From Colocasia esculenta (Eukaryota > Streptophyta > Magnoliopsida > Alismatales > Araceae), in the NCBI GenBank assembly GCA_014218235.1, contig JACBKR010001245.1, forward strand, positions 620,001 through 684,000: a stretch of DNA of 64,000 nucleotides, written 5' to 3'. The notes under the pieces are model-generated. The model made no database searches and was not told the origin of the DNA. It was given only the letters and a program-made list of their open reading frames with translations. Position numbers and translations under genes: made by a program. Positions 35,501 through 48,338 of the stretch are shown in pieces (the first letter of the stretch is position 1; the number at the start of each line of letters is the position of its first letter).

Positions 35501-38500
35501 TCTTACCCCACTTAAAACAATTTCGCCCTCGAAATTACAAAAAAAAACAAAGCCGAAGCACGGAAGTAAGGCAGGGGCAGGAACAACTCACTCGAATTGA
35601 TCCGACAACTCGAGGAAAAAGAACACGACAAGAAACAGCCAGCGCAAGAAGGCCACTAAGTCTCATCACGACTTCCTGGTGGCCACAACAGCGACACAGC
35701 CATGCGTGGAGTGCTCAACCAGGCAACCGACAGCCCACACAGCACACCCCAGACGGGGACGGAGCACTCAATCGGATGATGACAACTCCACAAGCATGGC
35801 ACGCACCAACCAACCGAAGACGAACAGAACCATTAGCCGAAAACCACGTGGTGAAGTCTCAACAGACCTTGCTATTAAAATCAATCCGGTCAGCAACCCA
35901 CTCTGCCACCAGCCGAACCCGACAGAAACCACAGTGACTGGTGACAACTCGGAAGAAGACCTACGAGTCAACCACATGGCTCAGAGGAATGGCCTCACGC
36001 AGCTAGCGACAGCTAGTATCAGCCACACAGCCAAATGGATGTCTCGCAAAGGAAAACCAGAGTCTAAGCAGAACAGAGACGTGGAAAACCCCTCAACACG
36101 TGGAACGACATCCATAACACCACTCGGTCTCACCCAGACCTTCCTCGTGGTCCGACAAGGACACCAAACGAATGTGGAGTCACAGGAAAACTAAAAGCAG
36201 AACACGCTCCACAAGCACAACACACACACAACGACAAAGGTCGAAAAGATGTCTAAGGTTTGGTCAGAACCAAGCAACCCAAGACGTCAGCGACTCACAC
36301 GGTCAAGCTCCAGCAAACCGATAGGCCTCACTGCCACCACGAACACAGACATGAGTCATGCTATCGGCTTCCAGACTCACCACCTGGCACACGAACGAAC
36401 ACACAATGGTTGGCAATGCACCCACCACGAAATGTGCAACGCCAAGAGCGAGTGCCACAGAACCAACCGCAGAAAAACATTCAACCATCAGAAAAAATGG
36501 GGAAACCGCATGAGCCAAAAGCAGCACGTTGACCCAAGTAGAACGCAAACCAACACGCACAGCGAGGGAACACCAGACGCGGGCCACAACAAAATCGAGC
36601 GCACCACCACTAGAGCTACAAAGCAACAAAGTAGCTACCACACTGTGGTACGGTACGACCACAAGGGACAGGCCACCACACGCGTCCCAGAGGCGGAACA
36701 ACTCAACGCCTCGAGCACCTCACAAATCGCAAAACAACGCACAAACTCAAGGTCAGCACACACGGGCACAAACACACGGCACAACCACAAGCACTAGAAC
36801 CAGGTGTAGTGCACATGGTTGCACCAACGGCTCCAAAACGGCACAGGGCCAGCAAAAAGGGCTCCCTACCAGAGAACCACCAAGAAGAGAAAACGCACGG
36901 AAGGTCACGAGCTTCGAAGACCACAACAAACATGACGGCTCTTTAGAAGCGCACCACATAAGGCATCGGCCCTACTACAAAGCAGTGAGGGCCACACACT
37001 AAGAGGGTGACAAAAGTCTCCAAGAACCGAAAGAGGCACGAAACAGAGCACACACGAACGCAACGTCAACACGAGAAAGCTCAGCGAGAGAACCGGGGTT
37101 ATCTAGCGCTGATCACATGGAACACATTGTCCGACATTGACCAGTCAGGCAACACACAAGCCTTCACAACAGAACGCAGAAGACCAGTAGGTTCACAAAC
37201 CTACATCGCCAAGCGGAAACAACAACACGAGGGGAGCAACCCGCTCAACCCTAAAACAACTCGAGGTAGAAGACCTTTGGCCAAGAAGGCCACAACAGCA
37301 TGCACCCAACACCAAGACACAAAATCGAAGCACCACCACCTCGAGCAACCCACAAAAAGGAGGGGAAATGCACAACAGGCCTCTTCCTCACGCAAGATAG
37401 GAGATCGAAGCACAAAACTAGCACATCCGCAAGAAACCACTAGCCACATGGCCACGGCACACACCACATCACCAGCTACAACGGCACGATGAGCACAGAA
37501 AAACGAAGCAGGACCATCCGAGCTACGGGGACACACGCAGTCCTACCAACGTAGCCAGGAAAATTGGAAACAAACAACAAGGCACCTGGCCAACACAACA
37601 ACTAGACACACGGTCAAAGGTACCGCACCTTGACCGACAATGCTCAGATAGACTGTAACACAGACAGTCCAACTGGAAACAATGACAGCTCATCTCTACA
37701 GAGAGAGCAGCAACAAGCAAATCAAACACTAGGCAGCTATGGAAAGGACCTCCACCAAGAACGATAGAGAGTCGTCCAAGGAAAAGTCCACCGGAACAAA
37801 CAACCCAATCAACCAACCCACACAGATCTTCAAAGAGAGCACAACAGCAAGCATAAACAATACAAGACAGTTATGGGAGAACCTCCACCAGAACGACCAA
37901 GACATCGTTCTGGGAGAGCCCACCAGAACGCACCAGCCAACCAACACACACTCAACCTTGAGGCAGCACGACAACAACTAGAAACAAGCACGGAGCAGTC
38001 TTGGGAGAAACCCTCACCAAGACAACAACAAACAATTCTGGGAGACCTCACCAGAACACAAGGCCAACCAACAACGCACCTCAACCCGAGGGCAACAAAA
38101 TAGAAACGAGCACGATGAAGTTCTGGGAGAACCTTCTACCAGAACAAGCAAGAAAGAGCTCTGGGAACACCTCACCAGAACTCACAACCAATTAGCACAA
38201 GGCCACCAAGCAAACACAACAAGTGACATAACACGCAACCAGCAACATCACAAGCACACACAGAGCAACTGCTAAGTCCGAGCAGCAATGCCAACTAGCA
38301 GAACACAGGGCACCCACAACTCACCTAACAGGTGAGGCAACATGCCCAAGCAACCAAAGCACAACAAAGCAAGAGCAAACATAAGTAGGAAAAATAAGGG
38401 CACCTTCCACTGGACCCGCAGACAACAAATCTGCACCAGTGGAAGCCACACCACAAACAGACTCTCTCCAACACCACAGACACATGCAGCCGAAAGCACA

Positions 38501-38833
38501 GCCAACGATGACCAGGAGCACCGCACCGGACCTGTCTGCAATAGTCCTCCTCACAAGAAAGACCTCCACCAGCAACTCCATCATCAACAGCACCAACGAC
38601 ACGAACCAACCAGCGATCACGCACTACGCACGCAGCACTGCAACGATGGAACCCTTCTACGACTCCCACTAGAATCTTGCTGAACCACAACCTACCTGCA
38701 AAATATGATCAAGGCGCAAACCTAACACTACCACACCACGGACGGTGCCAGCAACGCACTTGAACTATTTTCTGGGATAGCCATAGCCATTAACCCATTG
38801 TAAATCACAGAAGACATTTGCTCTGATACCAAC
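35501..38833 (-). mobile_element. Internal domain 2 of the array
   Basis: 3333 bp, nearly identical to 29596-32932. Differences are single-base and short indels, which shift the short minus-strand frames relative to domain 1, as expected if none is translated under constraint. Confidence 0.88.
38820..38831 (-). promoter_or_regulatory. Primer binding site (initiator tRNA-Met), domain 2
   Basis: TGGTATCAGAGC on the minus strand, two bases from LTR 3. Confidence 0.9.
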
Positions 38834-41429
38834 TGTAACGACCCAAGAATCCGATACCCGGAACCCTCCAAGTACCCGACCCTTGGACCGCTACCCACGG
38901 ATCCGAAGACCGGAAGGGTTAGAAATATGTCCAGTGAGATATACAACAGGTTACAATAGCTAAACAATATAAAGAAATACAACAGCGGAATAAAAAAAAC
39001 ACACAATGTCCCAGATAATAATTCAAGTGCAAATAAGGAAAATACTAACCATTGCTAACACTGCTGACCAGAAGCGTCACAACGCAGACCGTCCGAACAC
39101 GAGCACCGGCTCCCTCGAACTCGAACCTGGAAGGAAGTAGGGGGGAATGAGCTTCGCGAACGAAGCCCAGTAGGGAACCCAAACCCTCACCGGTTCGACA
39201 GCGGAAACAAGAACAACACAACTAAACTAGGCAGGAAGAACAATGCTACTAAAGAAAACAAACTAGCTACACCAAGCGGAAGGGCGGCGGTAACTCAAGC
39301 AATGAGTCTACTAACTAAGCAGGTGATATAATAAAACAATAACACAACTGAGCAAGTACTGAAATAATTGAACGGAAAATACACGTCCACAAGTATCGCC
39401 ACACGGCACAACAGCACACCGACTCAACCTCGGTAAACGTGCTCCGAGCACGCCACACAACTGCACAAGCAGATGGTAAAACCCTCGTCTGAACGACACA
39501 CGCTAGCCACAACCCAGCCTCTACTAATCAGTGGTCAGCTGCGCCCACCGGCGTCTTACCACTCGACCACGAGTCCAGGTCTCCCCTCCGTCGGAGTGAG
39601 ACGCGTGGACAAACACAACCACAAGCCGTAGTCTGCCGGACTACGGTCCCACGCCTGTCCTCCCGACACGGCTCCGGAACCGTGTAAGGCGAGGCAGTGA
39701 GAACGGACTAGCTGGCCCGCACCGCGACACTCCAAACTCCGCGGGACCCGGACCAACTAAGTGAGCTCAACAAACGACTCAACGCCGCTGTCCAACACCG
39801 TTTTCCCCTTCGTCCGGAGGAGAGAGAAACGCTCGACGGACGCACTCGTGGCTCGGAGACCACCCTCAACGGGCCCACGAGGATGGGGGTCCGGGGAACG
39901 GTAACAACCCAAACGCGCACCGTGCGCTGGGACAAGCCCTCAAGTGCCACAGCACCGGGCGAAGACTAGTAAGGCGCAGTGCTAGGGAGTCAGCACGAGC
40001 GTCACGAGCACGGAACGGAAACTCGATGCCGAAACAGATCCGCTAAAGTACCTGATTGACGGTCAACCACAAGAAGCTAATATTACCACCCCAGACAGTC
40101 GGCCGGCCCTCGGAACTCACCCCACGGGTGCCGGAAACCCCAGCGCAACTGTCCGGGTCAAAAGGTCAAACGGCCCCAACAGCCCAGTCGGAGCCGACTC
40201 GGGCGGACCCAGAAATCGAGGAACGCGGTATGACGACTCAAATATATAATATATTACCCGAGACAGTCGGTCAACCCTGGAACACCCCCGACGGGTGCCG
40301 GAAACACTGCACGACTGTCCCTGGTTGACCGGTCAACAGGTGCTACCGGCCCGGTCGGAGCCAACTCGGGGGGACCGGCAACCACACGACTCGACAAAAT
40401 AGCCACCAACCCCGGGTCGGCCCACAGCACGGCCGGAAAGAAGCCCACGAAAACAGCTCGAAAACGGCACGAAAACGGCCCAAAACGGAGCTCAAATGGG
40501 CCCAAAGAGGAGTCTGCCGCACAGTGTGCCGCAGAGGACCCAGGCCACTGCCTGGTGCAATGCACCATAGGGTGGGGGCGCAGTGTGCCACCCAGATCTG
40601 GGACAGATCTGGGCGCACTGCGCCACAGGGGGGTCTCCTCCTTACTCCCGTCTCCTTCTCTGCGCGCAGGGAAGAGAGGGAGCGGGGGGGGGGGGGGGGG
40701 GGGGGGGGGGGCCTGGCCGGCCGGCCGCTGCCGGCGCCGGCGCCGGCGGGAGGGGGGGTCACCGGACGGCGCGGCGGCCGGCGGCGGCGCTCCCCTCGCC
40801 GGAACCACCTCCGGCCCGGAGGCCTCACACAGAGAGAGAGAAGGGAGAGAGAGAGAGAGGGACGGGAGCAGGGGGAGAGGAAGGGGGGGGGATCACGGCG
40901 GCGCACAGGGGGAGGGGGGGGTCCGGCCGACGCCGGAGAGGGTCCCTACCTCGGCGGTAGGACCCGCCGGCGTCACGAACGGCGCGGAGCTCTCTCCTGC
41001 GGCGACGGCGGCGCTCGACGGCACCGCGCACGGCGTCCTCTGTGCGCGGGCTCGGGCACGGACGGCGCGGCGGCACGACGAGGGGGCGGGGGTCTCCTCC
41101 GGCGAGACAACAGGCAAGAGAGAGAGAGAGAGGGAGAGAGAGAGAGAAAGAGAGAGAGAACCGCGAGAGAGATGGAGAGCAGAGAAACGCGAGAGAGAGG
41201 GGGAGGAGAAGATGGCGGCGAGAGGGAGGGGAGGCAGAGGGACCGAGAGAACTGGGGGGGGGGGGGGGGGGGGGGGGGGGAGAGATCGGCAGAGGGGAGA
41301 AGGAAGAGGGCGAGGTGGAGGGGGGTGTGGCCCCTTACCGGAAATGGCCAAAAGGCCTTTTCCGGAACCCACTGCACACAACGTGCATGGGGAAGGGGGG
41401 ACCATCCCCCTCCCCTCCCAGTCCTCACA
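38834..41429 (-). repeat. LTR 3 of the tandem array
   Basis: 2596 bp. It is longer than LTRs 1 and 2 mainly because its G-runs are expanded (about 28 G at 40684-40711 and 27 G at 41254-41280). It ends CCTCACA, then CCTTAG, the right copy of the array's target duplication (ACCTT, sharing the terminal A). Confidence 0.9.
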
Positions 41430-42227
41430 CCTTAGAGTCTAGTTAGATATTTGCTTTAGATTTCTTTTCCAATGTAATAATGTCATTGAGCCCTATGTTT
41501 TGGCTCTGAATAGTGGTTGTAATAGTTTAGTTTAATTATCAATAAAATGATGAGTTTTATTGCAATTATTGTTCATTAGTTGCTCTGATATTTGTGAATG
41601 TATGCGCAATTTACATTACCATACTCGTTGTTCATGCCTCCCCGATTTATTCTGCTGCTAAATTGGCGGGGCATGACACTATTCTTGGTACTCTATATGA
41701 CAGTGATTGATTGTCTAAAGATAAGAAACATGACTAATACTTAGCAACATAAAGGGATTGATATGGTGTGGGAGGTGTGCCCAAAAGTGTTATTTATCCG
41801 CGGGAGTTAATTGACCAGGGCGTTTGGCATTGCATCCTAGTACTATACTATCTCGATTATCTATAGACAATCATACTCATAAAAGTGCTAGACTATACTT
41901 GTTACATGACTTGAATGATACGTGTTATTTGGCCATTATTTGTTCTTGTACTATACTCGTTGTATTTCATACTATTACTATCTTGACATGACTTGACATG
42001 ACATTTTCTCTTAGTTACACTGTTTGATAATTCGTTAATCACTTTAAGCATGTCTGGTCAAGAGCTATAAGATCTATTGGGCGTTATCGCTCATCAAATG
42101 TTATTTGTGACTTTTCAGGTGAGACTAATGATGAAGTCAACACACACGTGGATGGAGATGACCAAGAGTGAATGAGTATCCCTGATGGAGTCTAGCGTGA
42201 GAGGATCTACCTTAGCTTCATAGTAGC

Positions 42228-42423
42228 GAGGGGCGGACCCACGTTAATGGTGGGGGTGGCCATGCCCCCCCCCCCCCCCACCATTTGGCTCTCTTTAATT
42301 TTTTTATTTTTTTTATTAAGTTTTTTTTAATTTTCAAATTGACCCCCCTTATATTTTATTTTACTTTAATATTTTTCTTATTTCGCCCCCCCCCCCCTAT
42401 GTTTTATCCTGCGTTCGCCCCTG
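42228..42423. mobile_element. hAT-type MITE (TIR AGGGGCG), 196 bp
   Basis: The ends are GAGGGGCGGACC and CGTTCGCCCCTG. The near-perfect 8-bp duplications are ATAGTAGC (42220-42227) and ATAATAGC (42424-42431). It has poly-C and poly-T tracts inside. It is inserted in LTR A. Confidence 0.8.
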
Positions 42424-42654
42424 ATAATAGCATGCTAGACCAGCATAGTTAGTTAGTTTTATTTCCTTCATTGTAAGTTGTCAATGGACCTTATGTATTG
42501 ACTCTGAATTAGTGAATGTAATAGATAATGGTGAGTGATTATGAACAAAAATTAGTGATTTATATTACTCGATTGTCTAATGGTTTAATGTCTATTGCTC
42601 TATACTTGCACGTTTGCAACTGTCCATCTTGATATTCTGCGTCGGGACGTGACA

Positions 42655-43949
42655 GTAGATATATAACAATCTTTCAAGAAAAATAACTTAATAACTCACC
42701 CTGTTTAATTACTTCACTTATGACCATGCACCACAGTTTCGTGAAGTATTCATTGTGCTTTTGATATCAAGTGACGATTAATTATAAGGCATGTTTTTTA
42801 TTATCCGGAGCCGGTTTTAACATAAAAAAAACAGAATTTAAACCCGTTTTTTTTTTTTTCAAAGCATAAAATGACTAACAAGAATTTAGAGGAAACTCTT
42901 ATTGTCAACTTAGGGGGTGTTGTTCACTGTCCGCCCTAGGCACAATTGGGTGGGGTATATATAAATATATGTTGAATGTTGCAGAGTCTCACTGTAATTA
43001 CACATGAAGCAAACAGTAGTACCCGGGCCCGTCTTAAGCAGATAGTAAATATATCGTTCTCATGCTCGTGTACTCCACTCTTGTCACTGTCAAGTTCTGC
43101 TACAAGAGTTTCAACCTAAATCGGAGTCTATAGGATGAACAATTTCAACAGTACTAGCTGTAAGGGGGGGGGGATATAAAAAACCAATTTCCAGACCCCC
43201 AGATCCAAGTGAACGTAGAGGAAGGGAAAAAAAATAATATATAACAGTATAGTGAAGAACAAAATGACAAGAGCATATATATGAAGAGAAACCAGTTATG
43301 ATTAATAATCTGGACAAGGGGTGGACCCTGTTAGCTTTAGAAAAGTCGATTGCATTCGTCAGCGCTGCACATGCATGATCCAGGCCCTGAGGGCTCCATG
43401 AACTCGTGGTCGAAATTCCCCACTTTTAAAACTTGTACCTTAATTTCTGTGTCATTGGCAGCGCAGTGGCTCTCACAAGTTTTTGGATCTAACAAATTAT
43501 TCTAACTCAAATGAAAGGGTGCTATATATACATATATATATATATATATATGATGCGTTTCTATACAGTTCTTGGAGTAAATATGTAGTCGCACCATATA
43601 TATATATAGATATTAGCCAGTCATCTATATATATATATATGGTCTTCAACAAAAGGAAATTAAAGGATAGGGTCCATAATTGACGGGGCTGGTCCGCAAA
43701 ACTTGCAAAGGCAGACTGGCTCCGGTTCTATAGGCCTGAGGTTGGGAGTTCGATGGGGAGGACCGGAATATTGAAGTCTATATATTGATGTCGGCCAAGA
43801 AAACCAGTCCAGAGATGATGCTCCCAAGGTTGGGGGGAGGGAGAGAGGAGAACTATGGCTGAGCGCTCTCGACTCCATTCCCTCTTACCTGTGACACTGA
43901 TACTGTATTTATAATTAAGATCAGGGGAAGTTGGAGATGGATCGCCGTG
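42655..43949. other. Intergenic stretch, no gene recognised
   Basis: It holds TA microsatellites near 43530-43555 and 43595-43640 and a G-run at 43166. Short ORFs on both strands show no motif. Confidence 0.6.
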
Positions 43950-44259
43950 TAAGAGTGTGTATGGATCGGTTCGATCCGATTTGACTTATTTTTTGGCCAA
44001 ACTAAAATCGAACTAATTCTTAAGTCAAACCGAGTCGGATCGAAAAAAGGCAAAATCAAATGTTTTAAGAGAATCCCCTTTTTTTAAAGACCAAGGGACT
44101 AACCAACTCCACTAAAGTGAGTCCCGTGAAATATTATATTTATAATATATTTAGTTCATTCGATTTGACCTAAATTATACATAGCCCCAGTCCCAACCCA
44201 AACCGAATCAGTCAATTCAATTCGATTTTTTGATTTGACTCAAATTATGTACACCCCTA
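43950..44259. mobile_element. Probable hAT-type MITE, 310 bp
   Basis: The ends TAAGAGTGTGTA and TGTACACCCCTA, with inverted subterminal blocks (GGTTCGATCCGATTTGA and TCAATTCGATTTTTTG), match the TAGGGGTG class. The target duplication is not recognisable. Confidence 0.65.
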
Positions 44260-45434
44260 CATACGCGAGCTGTCTTGGGTGCTACTGGCCATGGTAGGGC
44301 ATACAAAGGGCATAGGGCGGTTCCTTCTTTGACGTGTGCGGGGCATCCCCAAGGGTGCACTTGGGGTGTCATTGACCGTAACGAGCCATACCAAGGGCAC
44401 GGCCTCACCTTGGAACCCACACAACGTGTCATTGGGCTTGTATTAGCGATACACAATCCACACTGTGCAATTTCTCAGACTGTCGATCAACATTCCCTTG
44501 CACAAAACTCAACCACGAGATGGCTAAGCCTCGATCGGCCACCAAGGCTGGACGAGTTAAGGCCAAGTTGGGCCGACCATTGGGCAACTAGTAGGGCAGA
44601 CCACAAGGCCGTCACTCCTGTTGGTATCGGATCACATTTGCGTTTGGGTTCGGTCAGTCCGACCACTGAAAAATTGGTGGTGCCGCATCAAAAAGCCCAT
44701 CAATAATTAAATGAAAGAAATGAAATTAAGTGATAGAGAATCAATTATCTGTCGATTTGCAACCAAAAGGACCAATGTGCAACTTAAGCGTTTTGTAGGT
44801 CAATGAAATCAGAGCAAAGTTCGCATGCGCATGATACTGGAGTATTAAAGCTCTAGAAGATATGATCAGTCTAGGGAAAATAATGCACCAGATAAGAAAT
44901 CCCTATAAAAGCCGTACAAAACGTTAAGGGACATTTTGGATATATATTCTAAGTTCAGTGACCTTAATTAATTCCGTCCAGTTTAAAGTGTGATAGCAGA
45001 TGGTGAATAATTCACAGGAAGATTAGCATATGTATGCGCAGCAGTAAAAAATCCTATTTGGGTAAGTGGACATATGATATTGAATTCACAGGGGGATTAG
45101 GAAATTTGTATATGCATGACATGTCAAAACTTTTGAATTTGAGGATTTTTGAATTTTCGATAGAGTTTATGCATGCGAGATAGCATGTCATCAATTAATG
45201 CCGTTTGAAACATTAATATGTAATTGCACGTTAAAAGAACATAAACTTCTCAGGATTACTCAAAACTCCCTTGTTCATCACAAGGAAATTAAATACAGAT
45301 TAATCTCATCTGTTAATTTCTCAAGTCCACCAGCGTCGTTTTAGTAGATCTTCTGTTGGCTTTTCATCAACCTTTATATATCTATGGCCTTTGCACATGA
45401 ACCATATATATTCTGGATCAAAGTCTAGTGTCAA
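44260..45434. other. Intergenic stretch, no gene recognised
   Basis: GC-rich DNA at 44270-44700 has a 143-codon open frame without recognisable motifs or convincing composition. The rest is AT-rich. Confidence 0.5.
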
Positions 45435-45775
45435 TAGAGGTGTAAACGGAACCCGATATTCCGACTCGATTCCGATAAAAATTATCGGTTTCGGAATCGG
45501 AATATGATACCGATAGTTTATCGGAATCGGCATCGAATATTTCGATAAATTATCGGAATTGAAAAAATAATCGGAATCGGTATCAGTATCGGTTATTCTG
45601 ATAAATTATCATAAACTCAAGGTAAAATTATGGTAAACACCTTATCTTATCAGAATTTCGATTACGATAATATTATCAGAATCGAAACGGAATCGGAACT
45701 AAACATTCTTATCGAAATCAGAATCGAAACCATATTTCGATTATCGAAATCGAAATCAAAATATGTGTTTTCAAT
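45435..45775. mobile_element. Probable hAT-type MITE, degenerate
   Basis: It starts TAGAGGTGTAAACGGAACC and is filled with ATTATCGGAATCGG-type repeats in both orientations. The right terminus is unclear. Confidence 0.5.
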
Positions 45776-47010
45776 TCTGAACCCGACAGCAGGCAGAAAG
45801 CTTTATCTACGTCGTACAGTACTAGGAAAAGTTAGGATTCCCCCGAGGAAGATTTCAAACGGAAAAATAACATTGAAGGAAGAAACAAGAGCACTAGTGA
45901 ACCGTCCGTACAGAATACATAATATAACGACACAATCAATAATTCATTATACTATTTGATAGATTTTTAAGAATAACATTGAACTTTTTTCAAGTAAGTA
46001 TATTTAATTTCAGAGCTTTTTCTTACTCGAATTTAAAAAGTAATTGATCTCAATTGTCGGTAATCTATTTATTTAATTTATTTAACATATTTTTATATTA
46101 TGTGGTGTTATAATTTATCTTTTTTATATAAATGACATCTTCATCACTGACGATATATAGAACACAGTCTAATAATCAGACAGACAAGACTCTAGAGAAG
46201 TTGCTTCCTCTGTGTAGCCTTATATATGTGGCACTTAATAATTAGCTCCTGCACTTCTAACTGTGTAAGACTATGTTATCATTTATAATAGCATATTTAA
46301 GTAATTAGTCTAACAACCGTATTAATTGGTAAATTTCTTAAGAAACTTTCTTTCCTTATTTGAATTTTAAAAATGACTAGTCTAAGTTTTTATAATGATT
46401 TACTAATTTAATTTATTTAACATATTTTTATATGAGATATTACACGTAATCTCACAAAAAAAAGTGTTGTAGCATATATACTTACCCAATTATATATGTT
46501 GTTACAAAATTATTTGTCTCATGCTTCAGTTCAAGGCGGCCAGTGACGCCTGGAAAAGCATGCATTTGACGTTTAGAAATTACAAGAACACGGGTTTATC
46601 CATCATGCATGGTACGTAGCAATAAGTTAAAACTCAGTTTCAAGTTTAATCACTTGGACCTCTCTTTCATGATGAGAAAGCTCTTCACATGCATTTCATA
46701 TTGCTAGCTAGAACTCGATCACATAAACTTTATTGTTCTTAAAGATCTATCTATATATAGTCTGTACGTGCTTTATAGATGTAGTAAAGATTTGTAAAAA
46801 GACTCGACTTCCACGGTTAGAGTACTTGCGCAAACCAAAACAGTTACCCAAGTAGGAGGATCATCATACTCTTGTACGTAAACATATCTTTTTCATTCCC
46901 CGACAACAATATCGAAACTTTACAGACTACTCGCTTTGCAGTGTGCTTTTATTTGTAGGGTCGACGTACGTGCTGTGAGAACGTGATGATTTCGACGCAA
47001 AAGAGGCTTG
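45776..47010. other. AT-rich stretch, no gene
   Basis: Only short ORFs. A 60-bp sequence with TTTATTTAACATATTTTTATAT occurs twice (about 46072 and 46410). Confidence 0.6.
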
Positions 47011-47018
47011 CCTATTTA

Positions 47019-47569
47019 TAGGGCTGTCAATGGACCGGGCCGGGCCGGCTCGATAGATTCGTAGATTTGGCTCGATTTTGAGTCGGGTCATAAGATTCTT
47101 TTCGGTTCATGAGTTTTTAGTAGGGTCTGAATGCCCAGCCTGACTAAATTCATGGGCTGAACTTGAGTTTTGAGTTCGGTCCGATGGGCCGGGCCGACTT
47201 GTTCTCTTTTTTTTTTTTTTTTTAATCTTAATTTTACTTAGTTAAAATTATATTATTTTACTTATTAAAAATTAAAAACTCTCTTTTCAAACAAATTAAA
47301 TAAGGAACATCTAAACTCTACTTAATTAAATGAGATTATAAATTTTATATTATTAATATATTATTTTTATTATTAATTAATTTTTATTTAAGTATTCGAA
47401 CCGAACCGGATCTTAGTCGAGTTTTACAATTTTATAAAAATATTGAGTCCGGCTCAACTCAACTCGACATTGTTCGAACTTGGACCGAATTTAAACTTTC
47501 ATATTGATGAATTAAACCTGAATCAGACTCATCTAAACCCAACCCGAAATCGACTCGTTGACAGCCCTA
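47019..47569. mobile_element. hAT-type MITE (TIR TAGGGCTGTCAA), 551 bp
   Basis: The ends TAGGGCTGTCAA and TTGACAGCCCTA are perfect inverted repeats. The 8-bp duplications are CCTATTTA (47011-47018) and CCTCTTTA (47570-47577). Confidence 0.9.
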
Positions 47570-47688
47570 CCTCTTTACAGAGGTATAAATTTCGGGCCGG
47601 CCGGCCGGCCAGTAGTCCCCCGCACCGCGCCGGCCGGACGTCCTCGAGATGCTCTCCGTGTGGCCCCCCCGGCCCACTCGTACACTCA

Positions 47689-48155
47689 GGGCCAATTTGG
47701 CAAGGGGGGTACCCCTGGTTAAACCAGGGGTACCCCTGGTTAAACTCCCAATTTCGGTTTGACAGGGAAGGGTAGAAATAACCAAGGGTAACCGCAATAA
47801 TTGCAGTTACCCATGGGTAACTCTGCCCCTGCTCAATAGGTGGGGCAGAGTTACCCCCCATGGGACAGTTTTTTTTATTTTTTTTATTTTTCAAATATTT
47901 TATAAAAAATATCATTAAATTGTAAATATTATTTAAATTATATATATCTAAAAATTATCTTATTTTGTAATTACAAAAAAAAAGATAAATTAAGTCAAAC
48001 TTTTGAGTTGACTAAAAAAAGAAAACGTGAGTAAACCTACCCTGGTTAGTGGGAGAACGTGGGTAAGATGTCAAACTAAAATTGGTTAAATTTTTGGTTA
48101 ACAGACCCATGGTTAAACTACCCATGGATAGTTTAACCATGAATCAAACTGGCCC
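47689..48155. mobile_element. Harbinger/Tourist-like MITE in the gene 5 promoter, 467 bp
   Basis: The ends are GGGCCAATTTGG and CAAACTGGCCC, with a 3-bp duplication TCA (47686-47688 and 48156-48158). Subterminal direct and inverted units (TACCCCTGGTTAAACCAGG) follow. The paralogous site at 17780-17782 (CACTCACTGCG) has no insertion, which confirms the boundary. Confidence 0.8.
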
Positions 48156-48237
48156 TCACTATAATGCATATAGCAGCAGTGCCTGCAGGTGTCCTTCCCG
48201 GCGGCACACAGTCACCAGAGAAGAATTATAGCTACTC

Positions 48238-48246
48238 TATATATAC
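48238..48246 (+). promoter_or_regulatory. Candidate TATA box of peptide gene 5
   Basis: TATATATAC lies about 100 bases ahead of the ATG at 48339. It is followed by AGCTAGCTGCG, also present ahead of gene 4 (about 17935). Confidence 0.45.
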
Positions 48247-48338
48247 TACATATAGCTAGCTGCGCTCTAACGTACGACCCGAGCAACAGCAGCCTCGACT
48301 CCTCTCTCTTCCTCCGACGATCAAGCTGCCGCAAAGAC

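Larger units (their letters stand above)
23140..41678 (+). mobile_element. Solo LTR (layer B), ~4.1 kb, split by the nested array
   Basis: It begins TGTAGTACCCCGG (23140) and ends GGCGGGGCATGACA (41678), with a perfect 5-bp duplication CTATT (23135-23139 and 41679-41683). The body is 23140-27028 plus 41434-41678. No PBS or internal domain is present, so it is a solo LTR of a Ty3/gypsy-like element. A related solo LTR lies inverted at 50246-53093. Confidence 0.8.
22465..42654 (+). mobile_element. Outer, oldest LTR (layer A), split by nested insertions
   Basis: 22465-23134 aligns with 25610-26150 of the inner LTR (for example GCCAAGGCCTCCGTAA versus GTCAAGGCCTCCGTAA). 41684-42654 continues it on the other side and ends at the LTR-like terminus GGGACGTGACA. 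The 5' portion is missing, so the layer is truncated at the left. Between the halves lie the inner LTR B and the array C. A hAT MITE sits in the right half. Confidence 0.65.

Noticed and set aside
26990..41440. Array read as a plus-strand gypsy element
   Set aside because: The primer site TGGTATCAGAGC and the TTCGAGG...purine tract order are correct only on the minus strand.
44275..44706. 143-codon ORF as a host gene
   Set aside because: No motif, irregular composition, no paralogue or promoter; treated as chance in GC-rich DNA.
48189..48338. 50-codon N-terminal extension of peptide gene 5
   Set aside because: It covers the TATA-like region and leader and has no counterpart at gene 4; the ATG at 48339 fits the paralogue.
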